Assembly (NCBI GenBank): GCA_963801055.1
Contig: CAWDDE010000004.1
Coordinates: forward strand, 1 to 64,000
Length of the DNA: 64,000 bases
Origin: DASUPK01 sp963801055
GTDB lineage: Bacteria; Actinomycetota; Thermoleophilia; Solirubrobacterales; 70-9
Direction of reading: 5' to 3'
The notes under the pieces: model-generated
The model's database searches: none
What the model saw: only the letters and a program-made list of their open reading frames with translations
Told to the model about the DNA's origin: nothing
Part shown: positions 33,631-42,724 of the stretch, piece after piece
How positions within the stretch are numbered: position 1 is the stretch's first letter
How the letters are laid out: each line of letters opens with the position of its first letter
Program-made: the position numbers and the translations under genes

Positions 33631-34409
33631 TGGCCGCCACTTCGACTGCACGGCGGGCGTCCGCCGCTCCGCAGCGAAAGCCCCGCCAGCGACCGCGCAG
33701 CGGCTCGCGCTCCGCAACGCCACGATCACGGCCGCGCCAGCCTCCTGCCGCTCGCCTGGTGAGACCCGCGATGGCGGGGGCGGCGCTGTTCCCGCAGGCC
33801 GCCGTGCGCAGCGCCGGCGCGGTCCGCGACCTCTCGGACTCGAGCCTGATCGTCCGGCTGACACGAGGCCGTGGGTGGATCGCCGTGCTCTGCGCGCTGC
33901 TCGGCGGGATCGTCGCCCTCAATGTCCTCAGCCTGAGCCTGACCGCGGGCTCTGGTCGCACCTCACTCCAGATCGACGAGCTGGAGACGGAGGTGTCCTC
34001 ACTTCGGGCGCGAGTCGACGAACGCCTCTCGGCGATCGAGGTGGAGGCCGAGGCCGCCAGGCTCGGTCTCGCCAATCCGGATCCGCGGGCGATCACCTTC
34101 CTGAGCGCCGCGAATGCGAATGCCGCGCGCCTCGCGCACCTGCTGGCGACCGACAGCTTCCTGCTGGCGCCGAGCCAGCCCTCGAGCTATCCCGCGCCCG
34201 GCACCTCGTACGCACCGGTCCCGACGACCGCAACCGGCCCGACGACGACCTCCACAACTGTGCCGGCGACGCCGACGACGGAGACAACCAGCTCGGCACC
34301 GACGACCACGACCACCGGCACGAGCGGCGGGGCCTCGGGCGGCGGGCCGTCCGGCAGCGGCGCCTCGGGTGGGTCCTCCGGGGCCACTACCGGAGGCGTG
34401 GGGCTCTAG
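33630..34409 (+). CDS. ftsL: FtsL-like septum formation protein
   Basis: This 259-residue bitopic protein is placed where FtsL belongs. A basic, Ala/Arg/Pro-rich N-terminus (about 75 residues) precedes one membrane helix WIAVLCALLGGIVALNVL, then a coiled coil of heptads LQIDELETEVSSLRARVDERL that pairs with FtsB in other bacteria. The last 80 residues are a Thr/Ser/Gly/Pro tail, far longer than in E. coli FtsL, probably a wall-spanning linker. The ATG overlaps the rsmH TGA. Confidence 0.85.
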   Translation: MAATSTARRASAAPQRKPRQRPRSGSRSATPRSRPRQPPAARLVRPAMAGAALFPQAAVRSAGAVRDLSDSSLIVRLTRGRGWIAVLCALLGGIVALNVLSLSLTAGSGRTSLQIDELETEVSSLRARVDERLSAIEVEAEAARLGLANPDPRAITFLSAANANAARLAHLLATDSFLLAPSQPSSYPAPGTSYAPVPTTATGPTTTSTTVPATPTTETTSSAPTTTTTGTSGGASGGGPSGSGASGGSSGATTGGVGL

Positions 34410-34423
34410 GCAGGGAGCCGGCG

Positions 34424-36082
34424 ATGCGACTGATAGATCGCCGGCTGGGGCTGCTCTTCTGCGGGTTCCTGCTGGTCTTCTCGTTCGCCATCGCTCGGGC
34501 TTTCTGGCTGCAGGGCGTGCGGGGCGGCGAGCTGCGCGCGGAGGCGCAGGGCCAACAGGTCACCCAGGTGACGATTCCGGGGCAGCGCGGCCGGGTGCTC
34601 GACCGGAACGGCAGGGTGCTTGCCGCGTCCGAGGACGCGGCGGACGTGATCGCCACGCCCTACCAGGTCGTGCACCCGGGGCGGACGGCGCTGCGCCTGC
34701 ACCAGGTTCTCGGCGAGCCCACCACCGACCTGGTCGAGAAGCTCTCGGATCGGAGCTCTGGGTTCGAGTACCTCGCCCGGAAGGTCGATGCGACAGTGGC
34801 GGCCAGGGTGAAGAAGCTCGAGATCACGGGCATCTCCACGGTCCCGACCAGCCGCAGGCTCTATCCGCAGGGGGAGCTGGCCTCCCAGGTGATCGGCGCC
34901 GTGGGGACCGACAACCAGGGACTGACCGGCCTGGAGCACTCCGAGAACAGCGTGCTGGGCGGGGCGAACGGCGAGCAGGACGTCGTCCACGACGCCCTCG
35001 GCCGACCGCTTCGGATGGAGACCGTCAGTCCGGCAAACACGGGCGACGACATCCAGACCACGATCGACGCAGCGATCCAGGGGAAGACCGAGCAGGCGCT
35101 CTCGGAGGCTGCCCAGCAGTACCAGGCCAAGGGCGCCACGGCGATCGTCATGAACCCGAACACGGGCGAGATCCTGGCGATGGCGAACTGGCCCGGCTTC
35201 GATCCCTCGGACCTTCAGGACGCGACCCCGGAGGAGCTCGAGAACCGGGCCACCGGATTCACCTACGAGCCGGGATCCACCTTCAAGGCGTTCACCGTCG
35301 CGTCGGCCCTGTCGGACCACGTGGTCACTCCCGACTCAAGCTTCTACCTGCCCTCGGAGATCCGCGTCTACGACAGGACCATCGGCGAAGCGCATCCACG
35401 CGGACCGGTGACCTTGACCACCGAGCAGATCCTCGCTCAGTCCTCGAACGTCGGCGCGGTGACGATCGGCATGAAGGAGGGGGCCGACCGCTTTTCGCAG
35501 TGGATCAACCGCTTCGGCTTCGGTCGCCCGACGGGCCTGGACTTCCCGGGTGAGGAGCGCGGAATCGTGCCCGCGCTGGACAGCTACTCCGGCTCGACGA
35601 TGGGGAACCTGCCGATCGGCCAGGGCCTCGCCGTGACCCCGGTGCAGATGGCGACGGCATACGCGGCAATCGCCAACGGCGGCGTCCTGCGCCGTCCGAC
35701 CCTGATCAAGTCGATCGGCGGGCAGCCGGCCGAGGAGGACACCGATCCCCACCGGGTGATCAGCACGCGGGTCGCGGCTCAGCTCCGACGCATGCTGGAG
35801 GGCGTACTCGAGCCCGGGGGTACCGCCTCCTCGGTGAGCGTTCCCGGGTACGTGCTCGCGGGTAAGACCGGCACCGCCCAGAAGGTCGAGAACGGCACCT
35901 ACTCGGACACCGACTACGTGGCGTCCTTCGTCGGTTTCGCCCCGGCCCAGCGGCCGAAACTGCTGGTCGCGGTGGTGGTCGACCAGCCGCTCTACGTGCA
36001 TGTCGGCGGGGCCGTCGCCGCACCCGTGTTCGGGCAGATCGCGGCCTTCGCGCTGCCCTACCTCGGGATCTCGCCGCGCTAG
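34424..36082 (+). CDS. ftsI: Penicillin-binding protein 3 (FtsI), septal transpeptidase
   Basis: This 552-residue class B PBP crosslinks septal peptidoglycan. An N-terminal anchor (residues 8-27) is followed by the dimerisation domain with RGRVLDRNGRVLA, and by the transpeptidase domain: STFK (nucleophile Ser in YEPGSTFKAFT), SSN in ILAQSSNVGAV, and KTGTAQ (YVLAGKTGTAQ). ATG 34424 follows ftsL by 14 bases with GGAG nearby. The open frame from 33446 is a shadow of ftsL. There is no PASTA domain, unlike some actinobacterial relatives. Confidence 0.96.
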   Translation: MRLIDRRLGLLFCGFLLVFSFAIARAFWLQGVRGGELRAEAQGQQVTQVTIPGQRGRVLDRNGRVLAASEDAADVIATPYQVVHPGRTALRLHQVLGEPTTDLVEKLSDRSSGFEYLARKVDATVAARVKKLEITGISTVPTSRRLYPQGELASQVIGAVGTDNQGLTGLEHSENSVLGGANGEQDVVHDALGRPLRMETVSPANTGDDIQTTIDAAIQGKTEQALSEAAQQYQAKGATAIVMNPNTGEILAMANWPGFDPSDLQDATPEELENRATGFTYEPGSTFKAFTVASALSDHVVTPDSSFYLPSEIRVYDRTIGEAHPRGPVTLTTEQILAQSSNVGAVTIGMKEGADRFSQWINRFGFGRPTGLDFPGEERGIVPALDSYSGSTMGNLPIGQGLAVTPVQMATAYAAIANGGVLRRPTLIKSIGGQPAEEDTDPHRVISTRVAAQLRRMLEGVLEPGGTASSVSVPGYVLAGKTGTAQKVENGTYSDTDYVASFVGFAPAQRPKLLVAVVVDQPLYVHVGGAVAAPVFGQIAAFALPYLGISPR

Positions 36083-36987
36083 GCGGGAGTGGCCGAGGCG
36101 GATGAGCTGGCAAGGATCGCCGGGACGACGAACTCCCAGGCTCGCCTGGGTAGCTCGTGGCCGACATTCTCGAGGGCGAGGAGATCCGCGGACGGGATGG
36201 TCCTGGCCAGCGCGCGCCCGTGCTCGACCGGGAAGAGCGGGTCTTCCCGGCCGTGGATCACGACGGTGGGGACGGCGAGCTCCTCGAGTCGCCGCCGCGG
36301 CGGGTCTCCGTGGTCGATCAGGTGGTGATTGGTGAGCGCCGCCTCGATGTCAGCGGTGCGGTCGAACATCCGCGCCGCGACGGTGCGAACCGGGTCCTCG
36401 TCCATCGGCACGGATTCGCTCGCACCGGCCCGCTGCAGCTCCACCAGGTAGGCGATCACCCGATCTCGGTCCGACCAGTCGGGCTTCTCGATCGCGAAGC
36501 GGGCGGCGGTCTCCTCGTTCATCGAGGGCAGATCCGAGCTGTCCCGGTCCGCGAAGCTCGTCGAGATCAGGGCGAGCGAGGCGACCCGATCTGGGTGGTC
36601 GAGGGCGATGACCTGGGCGATCGCGCCACCCATCGACATCCCGACGAGGTGGGCCCGCTCCAGGCCGAGCGCGTCGAGCACCCCGAGCGCATCGTCGACC
36701 AGGTCGTCGCCCGTATATCCGGGCTCACCCGGGGCGTAATGCACCGACCGGCCCGTGTCGCGATGGTCGTAGCGGACCACGAACCGCGACCCGGCGGCCA
36801 GGCGCTCGCAGAACCCGACCTCCCACCAGTCCATCGACGCGCCGGCGCCCATGATCAGGAGGATCGCCGGGTCGCCCCGCTCGCCGAAGGTCTCGGCGCA
36901 GAGTTGGACGTCGTTGGCGTGAAGGATCAATTCGCTGCGCAGCTCGATCACCTCCGGCGGACTTTCGGCGGATCGCCCTTCAATCAA
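36079..36987 (-). CDS. Alpha/beta hydrolase
   Basis: This 302-residue hydrolase lies on the minus strand inside the cell-wall cluster. The nucleophile elbow is GMSMGG (Ser near residue 118), the oxyanion region HG-like is at LIMGAGASMDWW, the acid is in VIHGREDPLFP and the His in ENVGHELPRRA, so the triad is complete. Substrate unknown; relatives include epoxide hydrolases and haloalkane or carboxyl esterases. It overlaps the end of ftsI by four bases and leaves 85 bases before murE, so it interrupts an otherwise uniform operon. Confidence 0.9.
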   Translation of the reverse strand: MIEGRSAESPPEVIELRSELILHANDVQLCAETFGERGDPAILLIMGAGASMDWWEVGFCERLAAGSRFVVRYDHRDTGRSVHYAPGEPGYTGDDLVDDALGVLDALGLERAHLVGMSMGGAIAQVIALDHPDRVASLALISTSFADRDSSDLPSMNEETAARFAIEKPDWSDRDRVIAYLVELQRAGASESVPMDEDPVRTVAARMFDRTADIEAALTNHHLIDHGDPPRRRLEELAVPTVVIHGREDPLFPVEHGRALARTIPSADLLALENVGHELPRRAWEFVVPAILASSSASATPA

Positions 36988-37072
36988 TCTGACCCCGCAA
37001 CTGTCCAGAATTCATCGCTGTGAGGTGGGCTGGCGGGCCGCGTTCGGGGGTCGCTCCTAGAATCGCGTCGGG

Positions 37073-38581
37073 ATGGAGCTGGGCGAGCTGCTGAGAGCCG
37101 CGGGTGTGGCCGCCGAGGTGCGCGGGGACGCCTCGGTTGAGATCCGCGATCTGGCGTACGACAGCCGGCGCGTCGCCGGGGAGACGCTCTTCTTCTGCTT
37201 CCCGGGCGAGCGGACAGACGGTCACGATTTCGCGGCCAGGGCGATCGAATTGGGCGCGGTGGCACTGGTGGTCGAGCGCGCGCTCGACCTGGACGTGCCT
37301 CAGGCGCAGGTCGAGGACGCGAGGGCCGCGATGGCCCCGATCGCCGCGACCTTCAACGGCGACCCGACCTCGGAGCTCGCCGTCGTCGGGATCACGGGCA
37401 CGAACGGCAAGACGACCACCGCCTTCCTGGTCCGGCACCTGCTCGAGTCGGCGGGCAAGCGCTGCGGCCTGCTGGGCACGGTCCAGCAGGTGGTGGGGGG
37501 CGAGGTCGAGGACGTGGAGCGGACGACCCCGGAGGCGATCGACCTGCAGCGCACCTTCGACCGCATGCTGGAGGCGGGCGACGAGTACTGCGCGATGGAG
37601 GTCTCCTCGCACGCCCTCGTCCTGCACCGAGCGGACGCGATCCAGTTCGCGGTGAAGGTCTTCACCAACCTGAGTCAGGACCACCTCGACTTCCACGCCG
37701 ACATGGAGGATTACTTCGCCGCCAAGCGGCTGCTCTTCTCGGGCGAGGGCGGGGCGCCGATCATCGAGCTCGAGGGAGGGATCTCGGTGATCAATCTCGA
37801 CGACCCGTACGGGCGGCGCCTCGCCGAGGAGCTCTCCTGCGGGGAGGGCGGGGTCTGCATCACCTACTCGGCGGCCGGCAGCGCGGCCGACCTGAGCGCT
37901 CGCGACGTGGCGTTCGACGCGAGCGGCTCTCGCTTCGTCTGCGTCTCGCCGGAGGGCGTGCTCGACGTCGGGACTCCCCTGCCGGGTGACTTCAACGTCG
38001 CCAACGCCTTGGCGGCGCTCGCGGTGGCTCACGCCCTGGGCCTGGATCTTGAGCAGGCTTCGAAGGCGCTCGCGTCGGCGGACCAGGTCCCCGGACGTTT
38101 CCAGTCGATCGACGAGGGGCAGCCGTTCGCGGTGATCGTCGACTACGCCCACACCCCGGACTCGATGGAGAACGTGCTGGCCGCGGCGCGGCGGCTGACC
38201 CGGGGTCGCCTGATCTCGGTCTTCGGCGCCGGCGGTGACCGCGATCGCGAGAAACGTCCGCTGATGGGCAGGGCGGGGGCGGAGCTCTCCGACGTCGCGG
38301 TGGTCACCTCTGACAACCCCCGCTCGGAGGACCCCGCCGCCATCATCGACCAGATCCAGGCGGGGATTCCGGCCGACGCGCCGGCGCAGGTCGTGGTCGA
38401 GCAGGACCGGCGTGCCGCCATCGCGCTGGCGCTCGGGCGCGCCGGCGAAGGCGACACCGTTGTGATCGCCGGCAAGGGGCACGAGCAGGGCCAGGAGTTT
38501 GAGGAGGGGCGCAAGGTGCCCTTCGACGATCGCGACGTGGCCCGGGACGAGCTGCGGAAGCTGAAAGCCGCCGCCAGTTGA
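37073..38581 (+). CDS. murE: UDP-MurNAc-tripeptide synthetase
   Basis: This 502-residue ligase adds the third amino acid to UDP-MurNAc-L-Ala-D-Glu. The Mur ligase ATP motif is VGITGTNGKTTTAFLV, and the middle domain has MEVSSHALVLHRAD. The C-terminal substrate motif reads DNPRSEDP, and DNPR in this position is known to select meso-diaminopimelate, so this is probably the meso-DAP form. ATG 37073 is the start. It overlaps murF by four bases. Confidence 0.95.
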   Translation: MELGELLRAAGVAAEVRGDASVEIRDLAYDSRRVAGETLFFCFPGERTDGHDFAARAIELGAVALVVERALDLDVPQAQVEDARAAMAPIAATFNGDPTSELAVVGITGTNGKTTTAFLVRHLLESAGKRCGLLGTVQQVVGGEVEDVERTTPEAIDLQRTFDRMLEAGDEYCAMEVSSHALVLHRADAIQFAVKVFTNLSQDHLDFHADMEDYFAAKRLLFSGEGGAPIIELEGGISVINLDDPYGRRLAEELSCGEGGVCITYSAAGSAADLSARDVAFDASGSRFVCVSPEGVLDVGTPLPGDFNVANALAALAVAHALGLDLEQASKALASADQVPGRFQSIDEGQPFAVIVDYAHTPDSMENVLAAARRLTRGRLISVFGAGGDRDREKRPLMGRAGAELSDVAVVTSDNPRSEDPAAIIDQIQAGIPADAPAQVVVEQDRRAAIALALGRAGEGDTVVIAGKGHEQGQEFEEGRKVPFDDRDVARDELRKLKAAAS

Positions 38582-39939
38582 TCTCGCTCGAGGGTGACCG
38601 ACTCGCCTCGGCGGCCGGCGCGGAGGTAGTGGTGAACGGTGGCGAGGGAGGGCCGAAGCGCGTCGTGATCGACTCCCGGGAGGTCCGTGAGGGCGACCTC
38701 TTCGTCGGGCTCCCCGGGGAGCGTGCCGACGGCGGGGAGTTCGGGGCCGCCGCGCTGCGTCAGGGCGCCTGGGGGATCCTGGTGGGCACCCAGTCGGGCC
38801 GCGAGCTCGCCGCACAGCGGCGCGATGGTGCGACGGAGGGCTCGGGCTGGGTTCTCGGAGCCGCCGACCCGCTGGCCTCGCTGCAGTCGCTGGCGCGGGC
38901 CTGGCGCGAGCAGCTTCGAAGCCGGGTGGTTGGGATCACTGGCTCGACGGGCAAGACCTCTGTCAAGGACGTCTGCCGTGCGCTCCTGCCCGGCGAGGTC
39001 CACGCCAGTCCCGAGAACTACAACACCGAGATCGGGCTGCCGCTGGCCGTGCTCGGCGCGGAGGAGGGGACCGACGTGCTCGTCCTCGAGATGGGGATGC
39101 GGGGCCCGGGGCAGATCGCGGAGCTCTGCGCGATCGCCGCCCCCGATGTGGCCGTGATCACCAACGTCGGCCCGGTGCACGTCGAGCGGCTGGGATCCGT
39201 CGAGGCGATCGCCGCGGCCAAGGCGGAGATCATCGACGGCCTGCGCCCGGGTGGGACGGCGGTGGTCCCGGCGGCATCGAAGCCCCTCGAGCCCCACCTG
39301 GGGCGAGCGCCGAACCTGCTGCGCTTCGGGGCAGGAGCAGACGTGGAGGCGGTCGGCGTGATGGCCGAGGCAGGGGAGACCGGTGCGCTCGTCCGCACCC
39401 CGGTGGGCGAGCATCGCTTCAAGCTGCCCTTCGTCGAGGCGTACAACCTCGACAACGCCTTGGCCGCGATCGCCGCCGGCGTCGCGCTGGGGTTCCCGCT
39501 GGATGCGATGGCGGAGCGGGCGCCCGGGATAGTCTTCTCGCGCCTTCGTGGGGAGTTGGTGGAGCTCCCGGAGAAAGCCATCCTGATCAACGATTCCTAC
39601 AACGCCAACCCGATCTCGATGCGGGCGGCGCTGGACCATCTCGCCTCGCTCTCGGCAGCGGGTCGGCGGCTTGCGGTGCTGGGGGAGATGCGGGAGCTTG
39701 GGCCGGACGCGGCCGCCTATCACCGCGAGATCGGCGAGTACGCGCGAGAGCGCGGTGTCGAGCTGATCATCGGGGTGGGCGTTCACGCATCCGAATACCT
39801 GCCCGACCAGCAGGTGGCGGACGCCGATGCGGCTGCCGATGCGCTCGCTGCCGTGCTTGGCCCCGGTGACGCGGTGCTGGTCAAGGGCTCCCGCGCGGTC
39901 GGGCTGGAACGAGTCGCCGAGAAGCTTGCGGGTCGCTAG
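38578..39939 (+). CDS. murF: UDP-MurNAc-tripeptide--D-alanyl-D-alanine ligase
   Basis: This 453-residue ligase adds D-Ala-D-Ala to the nucleotide precursor, completing the pentapeptide. The ATP loop is VVGITGSTGKTSVKDVC, and the central part has TEIGLPLAVLGAEEGTD and EMGMRGPGQIAEL. The C-terminal domain ends DDAVLVKGSRAVGLERV, a MurF signature. The TTG at 38578 overlaps the murE stop; other starts would cut the N-terminal domain. mraY follows directly without a gap. Confidence 0.95.
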   Translation: MISLEGDRLASAAGAEVVVNGGEGGPKRVVIDSREVREGDLFVGLPGERADGGEFGAAALRQGAWGILVGTQSGRELAAQRRDGATEGSGWVLGAADPLASLQSLARAWREQLRSRVVGITGSTGKTSVKDVCRALLPGEVHASPENYNTEIGLPLAVLGAEEGTDVLVLEMGMRGPGQIAELCAIAAPDVAVITNVGPVHVERLGSVEAIAAAKAEIIDGLRPGGTAVVPAASKPLEPHLGRAPNLLRFGAGADVEAVGVMAEAGETGALVRTPVGEHRFKLPFVEAYNLDNALAAIAAGVALGFPLDAMAERAPGIVFSRLRGELVELPEKAILINDSYNANPISMRAALDHLASLSAAGRRLAVLGEMRELGPDAAAYHREIGEYARERGVELIIGVGVHASEYLPDQQVADADAAADALAAVLGPGDAVLVKGSRAVGLERVAEKLAGR

Positions 39940-40917
39940 ATGCTCGGCGAAATCCTGATCGCCGGCATGGCCGCGATGTTGATCTGCATCTTCCTGGGCC
40001 CCCGCTTCATCGAATACCTGCGCCTCAAGGAGTTCGGGCAGCACATCCGGGAGGAGGGACCGCAGGAGCATCACGAGAAGGCCGGCACGCCCACGATGGG
40101 CGGGCTGATCGTCTTCACGGCGATCGCGATCCCGTATCTGGTGCTCTCCGACCGCGACACGCAGAGCCTCGCGGTCTTCGGCGTGGCACTGGGCTGCGCG
40201 GCGATCGGATTCGCCGACGACTTCCTGAAGATCGTCCGGCGCCGCTCGCTCGGCCTATCGGCGCGCTACAAGCTGCTCTTCCAGGCGGCGCTCGCACTCG
40301 GGCTCTGGTACGTCGCCAAGCACTCGGTCGGCCTCGACTCGAGCCTCGAGCTGCGCATCTCGGATGCCTCCCTGGACATCCCCGACGCCGTCTACCCGGT
40401 GGTCATCTTCCTGGTGATCGCGGGCTCGAGCAACGCGGTCAATCTGACCGATGGCGTCGACGGCCTGGCCGCGGGCTGCTGCGCGATCGTCCTGCTCGCC
40501 TACACGGCCATCACCTTCATCACCAGCGGCGAACATGACCTCTCGCTGCTCTCGGCCACGCTCGTCGGGGGATGCATCGGCTTCCTCTGGTTCAACTCCT
40601 TCCCGGCGTCGATCTTCATGGGGGACACCGGGTCGCTCGGGTTGGGCGGGGCGATCGGGGCGTTGGCGGTGATGACGCAGACCGAGATCCTGTTGATCAT
40701 CACCGGCGGGATCTTCGTGATCGAGGCGCTCTCGGTCGCGCTTCAGGTTGCCGCCTTCAAGGCGTTCCGCCGCCGCGTGTTGCTGATGGCGCCGGTGCAC
40801 CACCACTTCGAGCTCCTGGCCTGGTCGGAGACCAAGATCATGCTGCGCTTCTGGATCATCGCCGCGGTCTGCGCCGGGATCGGCTTCACGCTCTACCAGC
40901 AGTCGATCGGGACGTAG
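39940..40917 (+). CDS. mraY: Phospho-N-acetylmuramoyl-pentapeptide transferase
   Basis: This 325-residue integral membrane enzyme makes lipid I from UDP-MurNAc-pentapeptide and undecaprenyl phosphate. It has about ten helices. Family signatures seen are GTPTMGGL (N-terminal), GFADDFLK, NAVNLTDGVDGLAAG, GDTGSLGLGG, and APVHHHFEL, with all catalytic Asp residues present. The next dcw gene, murD, is 1.8 kb away because of an insertion. Confidence 0.96.
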   Translation: MLGEILIAGMAAMLICIFLGPRFIEYLRLKEFGQHIREEGPQEHHEKAGTPTMGGLIVFTAIAIPYLVLSDRDTQSLAVFGVALGCAAIGFADDFLKIVRRRSLGLSARYKLLFQAALALGLWYVAKHSVGLDSSLELRISDASLDIPDAVYPVVIFLVIAGSSNAVNLTDGVDGLAAGCCAIVLLAYTAITFITSGEHDLSLLSATLVGGCIGFLWFNSFPASIFMGDTGSLGLGGAIGALAVMTQTEILLIITGGIFVIEALSVALQVAAFKAFRRRVLLMAPVHHHFELLAWSETKIMLRFWIIAAVCAGIGFTLYQQSIGT

Positions 40918-41390
40918 CGGGCGGAAGCGTCCGAGATAGCCTCGCTTTGGCAGCCGGAGAAGGAGCGACTGTTCGATTAGGAGCTTGCTTCTGGCAGCCG
41001 AAGCAGCAACTTTTCGGCGAAGGGCTAGCCTCCAGAGCCACGGCCGGTGATCGCCCGCCGCAAACGCTATCCTGGAAGCGGCGCGTCGACCTGTTTGTTC
41101 CTGATCCGACATGACCTCCCCTTTCCCTCACGGGTCCCCGACGGACGTTTATGTTCCCGCGGCCGTGTTTGACGCCCGGGTTGGTCGCTCCCGAGCCTGC
41201 GTTGTTACAGCTCAGTCACGCTCCTCCTCCAATCGGATGAACAAGGGAGGAATGCGCCCGCTCGCCAACCTGGCTATCGCTCCCGCGCGAATGCGGAACA
41301 GGATCTTGCAGGGGTTGACAACGGCCGATCGACTGGAATAGGGTCGGTCTGTCCGGGGATGGAAACGCGATTTTGAGATTGGGGAGACGA
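40918..41390. other. Gene-free stretch after mraY
   Basis: No convincing gene is visible on either strand in these 473 bases; the short open frames have poor codon bias. Its right end contains a promoter for the RTX-like gene. This part belongs to the segment inserted between mraY and murD. Confidence 0.6.
41315..41344 (+). promoter_or_regulatory. Candidate promoter before the RTX-like gene
   Basis: TTGACA (41315-41320) and TAGGGT (41339-41344) lie 18 bases apart, and ATG 41391 with GGGGAG is 46 bases downstream. It was found by eye. The broken gene thus still has its own promoter. Confidence 0.5.
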
Positions 41391-42371
41391 ATGGGCAAGC
41401 TGGCAAGGACGATTCCGGTGAGCGGCGATCGCGGCGACCGCGCTAATGGCCGCGCCGCAGCGCCCTCCGGGGCAGGTGCGGCGACGACGATCGGCGAGAC
41501 CTTCGCGCCCACCGGCGATTTACCTTGCTTCTGGCCCTCGCACTCGGCTTCAGGCCGACTCGCCAGCGGCGTCAGTACACCGCCCCGACCGACGGGGTGA
41601 TCACCCAGTGGAACTTCCAGGCCCCCCCCGCAGCGTACAAGCGACGATGAAGTTCAAGGTTGGCCGGCCGACCGGCAATCCCAATGAGTTCACGATGATC
41701 GGAGAGAGCGCACCACTGGTCACCCCAACCGCGAACATCCTGAACAGCTACTTCACGCGGATTCCGGTCAAGGCCGGGGACGTGATTGGGACCTACAACG
41801 CCACCAACACCAACTGCGCACGTCCCGCAGGCCGTCTACGACGACTCGCTTCATCAACGGCGACGTGGTGCCACCCACAACGGCGGTGTTCCCATTCAGC
41901 GCTCCGACCTCAGCTCGACGTCTCCGCCCTGCTCGAGCCCGACTGCGACAACGACGGCTTCGGCGATCGAGACCCAGGACCCGAATATCTCCAGCTGCGC
42001 TCCAAGCACCAGCACTCCACCAGGTCCAGGCACACCACCACCAGGCTCGCCGCCGGGCACACCGCCGGTTACCTGCAAGGGCCTCGTGGCGACCATCGTC
42101 GGTTCGAACGGCAGCGACGGTACGAACGGCAGCGACGTGCGCACCGGCTCGCTCGGTAAGGATGTGATCGCCGGCCTGCGGCGGGAATGACACGCTCTCC
42201 GGCATCGCCGGCAACGACGTGATCTGCGGCGGCGGCGGCAAGGACCTCCTGAAGGGCGGCAAGGGCAACGACAAGCTCTACGGCCAGAAGGGCAGTGACG
42301 CGCTCAAGGGCGGTAATGGCAACGACGTCTGCAAGGGCGGGAAGGGCAAGGACACCCTCTCCAGCTGCTAG
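41391..42371 (+). pseudogene. Exported RTX-like repeat protein, broken by several frameshifts
   Basis: Starting at ATG 41391 the sequence codes pieces of one protein in changing frames: TTIGETFAPTG, then QYTAPTDGVITQWNFQAPP, then VQATMKFKVGRPTGNPNEF and FTRIPVKAGDVIGTYN, then RFINGDVVPPTTAVF, LDVSALLEPDCDNDGFGD, ETQDPNISSCAPST, a Pro-rich linker, and RTX-like repeats GGNDTLSGIAGND, GGKGNDKLYG, GGNGNDVC ending TLSSC at 42371. At least five indels are needed. Residues are otherwise well kept, so the damage is recent or technical. The repeats resemble calcium-binding haemolysin-type motifs. It stands in the mraY-murD gap. Confidence 0.75.
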
Positions 42372-42485
42372 GTCAAGAAGGATCGATCTGAGCTACGTAG
42401 CGCCCTCGAAAAACGCAGCGTTGCGGGAAGCGGGTCGATGTCGCTTTTGGACGAGAAGCGGTGGTTCGCCAAGCTGCCGAGACCG

Positions 42486-42683
42486 CTAGTCAGCCGGCCG
42501 GTAAGCCAGATGCACCGTGCCGCTCTCGTACGTATCGGTCGCCGCCAGGGTGAGCTTTCGGTCTGAGGAGTGCCGTCCTCGACTACAGGCGCTCGCCGGA
42601 GCCGAGCGTCAACGGAAACACGAACAGGTGCAGCCCGTCGAGCAGCCCATCGGCGCCGCGGCTTTGCGGAGCTGCGTTGGCGA
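42486..42683 (-). pseudogene. Remnant of a dihydrofolate reductase/RibD-type reductase
   Basis: On the minus strand, GLLDGLHLFVFPLTLGSGERL is followed by a stop. Another frame carries VEDGTPQT, and a third gives LTLAATDTYESGTVHLAYRPAD with its own stop at 42486-42488. This is the C-terminal half of a RibD-C-type dihydrofolate reductase family protein. The N-terminal part is gone and at least two frame changes have happened. It lies between the RTX-like pseudogene and murD. Confidence 0.7.
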
Positions 42684-42724
42684 CGGCACGCAGGGAGTGA
42701 GGTCCTGAGAGCGAAGATGATTAT

